Below, one piece after another: positions 63,015 to 64,000 of a stretch of DNA of 64,000 bases. Position numbers and translations under genes: made by a program. Below the pieces are notes generated by a model. That model saw nothing but the letters and a program-made list of their open reading frames with translations, was not told where the DNA came from and made no database searches. The stretch is from NCBI RefSeq assembly GCF_006974125.1, contig NZ_CP037858.1:1116001-1180000 (forward strand). The letters are read 5' to 3'. The DNA is from Stenotrophomonas maltophilia. GTDB lineage: Bacteria > Pseudomonadota > Gammaproteobacteria > Xanthomonadales > Xanthomonadaceae. Position 1 is the first letter of the stretch. Every line of letters begins with the position of its first letter.

Positions 63015-63599
63015 TCAGTGCTTGGCTGCGGGGACCGGCTCGGCCGGCACCGCGCCTTCAAGCGGTTTGGCCTTCGGCGCCGACAGGCTGCCGCCCTTCT
63101 CGATCTCGGCACGCACCACGCTGTCGATGCGGCGGATGATCGATGCGGACATTTCCCGTCGCAGCTCATCGGCCAGGATTTCGCGTTCGGTGGTGGTACC
63201 GGTGGCGTCGGTCGGCGGCGAGACGTAGTCGCGCGACAGTTCGATCACCTGCTGCGGCACCAGCTCGCTGCCGTCCTCGCGACGGAAGATGAAGATCACC
63301 GCATAGCGCAGGCTGTATTCCTGCGCACGGCCCTGCGAGTCGATGGCGATCGGCAGGTCACCCCAGCGTTCGGACAGCACCTGGAGCTGGGTACTGGGCC
63401 CCTTGCTGTCCTCGTCTGCCAGCTTGGCACCGGATGCCAGCAGGCTGCGATTGAGCAGCTTGACCAGTTCGCTGTAAGGCGCGGTGGAGACCACCTTCAC
63501 CGGCGCCGTGTCGGTCGGCAGCATCAGCTTGTTGCGCAGATGGAAACCGCAGCCGGCAAGGCCGAGGACAAGAACGAGGGCAAGCAGGATTCGGGTCAT
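63015..63599 (-). CDS. lptE: LPS assembly lipoprotein LptE
   Basis: A 194-residue outer-membrane lipoprotein that plugs LptD and helps assemble LPS at the surface. The lipobox LAGC gives C17; the mature part begins GFHLRNK, the classic LptE start, then LNRSLLASGAKL and RYAVIFIFRREDGSELVPQQ with SRDYVSPPTDATG. ATG 63599 begins the signal peptide, while an in-frame ATG at 63629 is less likely. The tail is Ala/Pro-rich. Gene order leuS-lptE-holA is conserved in gammaproteobacteria. Confidence 0.94.
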   Translation of the reverse strand: MTRILLALVLVLGLAGCGFHLRNKLMLPTDTAPVKVVSTAPYSELVKLLNRSLLASGAKLADEDSKGPSTQLQVLSERWGDLPIAIDSQGRAQEYSLRYAVIFIFRREDGSELVPQQVIELSRDYVSPPTDATGTTTEREILADELRREMSASIIRRIDSVVRAEIEKGGSLSAPKAKPLEGAVPAEPVPAAKH

Positions 63600-63735
63600 G
63601 GAGACAGTCTGGCGGAGCCGGGCGATCACGGCAACACACAGCCTGCCCGAAGCCGCGTGAATGCAGGGCCATCAACTGCGTGGCCCCGCACCGGAAGGGC
63701 ACCCGCCACCCTGCAGGCGGCGGATGCGGGGTACA

Positions 63736-64000
63736 TCAGGCGGCGACGATGTTCACGATCTTGCCCGGCACGATGATGATCTTGCGCACCGTCAGGCCTT
63801 CCATGAACTTGGCCGCATTCGGCTCGGCCAGGGCCAGTGATTCGACCTGCTCGCGTGCAGCATCGGCGGCCACCTCGATGGTGCCACGCAGCTTGCCGTT
63901 GACCTGCACGGCCAGGGTCAGCGCGTCGCGCACCAGCGCACCGGTGTCTGCCTGCGGGAATGGCTGGTCTTCCAGCAGCGTCTCGCCATGGCCCAGCACC
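63736..64000 (-). CDS. leuS: Leucyl-tRNA synthetase, C-terminal part (cut by window edge)
   Basis: The final 87 or so codons of Leu[18 protein letters not shown] and the end [20 protein letters not shown] with IVAA match the C-terminal domain that binds tRNA-Leu. It is upstream of lptE and holA, the standard order. The rest of the gene lies outside the window, so active-site motifs (HIGH, KMSKS) are not visible. Confidence 0.95.
   Translation of the reverse strand, partial: VLGHGETLLEDQPFPQADTGALVRDALTLAVQVNGKLRGTIEVAADAAREQVESLALAEPNAAKFMEGLTVRKIIIVPGKIVNIVAA

Overview
The window looks like a chromosomal segment of a Stenotrophomonas species, most likely of the S. maltophilia complex. The evidence is high GC, a gammaproteobacterial (Xanthomonadaceae-like) gene set, several large TonB-dependent receptors, and many short palindromic repeats beginning with GTAG (GTAGAGCCGAGC...GCTCGGCTCTAC), which match the SMAG/REP family known from S. 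maltophilia. I see no prophage, integrase, transposase, CRISPR array or obvious genomic island. The segment is mostly core genome.

Layout. 1-7.6 kb: a truncated lytic transglycosylase, a HerA/YjgR-type ATPase, greB, a DUF3025 gene overlapping rimO, a dienelactone hydrolase/HIT-protein pair, a small membrane protein and dcd. 7.7-25 kb: a nutrient-uptake block with an Oar-like TonB-dependent receptor, mrp/apbC on the other strand, two more TonB-dependent receptors, an S9 prolyl-oligopeptidase-type peptidase and two M13 (neprilysin-like) proteins. The second M13 protein has lost a zinc ligand. 25-34 kb: a VOC protein, a phytoene-dehydrogenase-like oxidoreductase, rhomboid, an alkyltransferase-like protein, an EamA transporter, glutathione reductase overlapping a D-amino-acid dehydrogenase-like gene, DUF418 and slyD. 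34-42.7 kb: two tandem NlpC/P60 cell-wall hydrolases, a dicarboxylate symporter, a PhoA-type phosphatase, a repeat-dense gap of about 540 bp, then tilS-xseB-ispA. 42.7-52.8 kb: DUF4870, pmbA/tldE, darP, tldD, a yhdP-type AsmA-like gene broken by one base in a G8 tract, rng and maf. 52.8-59 kb: a SIMPL protein, tonB, a fourth TonB-dependent receptor and an amino acid permease. 59-64 kb: an alpha/beta hydrolase, tRNA-Asn, and the conserved cluster leuS(partial)-lptE-holA-nadD-rsfS-rlmH on the minus strand.

How the genes fit together. Four TonB receptors, one TonB and several exported peptidases suggest a cell that takes up peptides or oligomers through the outer membrane and degrades them at the cell surface or in the periplasm. 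PmbA with TldD form a known two-subunit protease. RNase G with Maf, and the lptE-holA-nadD-rsfS-rlmH row, are housekeeping clusters.

The most interesting signals are: (1) GTAG repeats that supply the amber stop codons of several genes; (2) a pair of long hairpin elements with conserved cores but different, still complementary arms, arranged as a roughly 510-bp inverted composite; (3) the M13 pseudo-peptidase beside an intact paralogue; (4) the homopolymer frameshift in yhdP; (5) a palindromic repeat that forms the C-terminus of the VOC gene; (6) a shared promoter-region motif upstream of two TonB receptors. I did not find a convincing undescribed multi-gene system. The repeat biology is the strongest lead.
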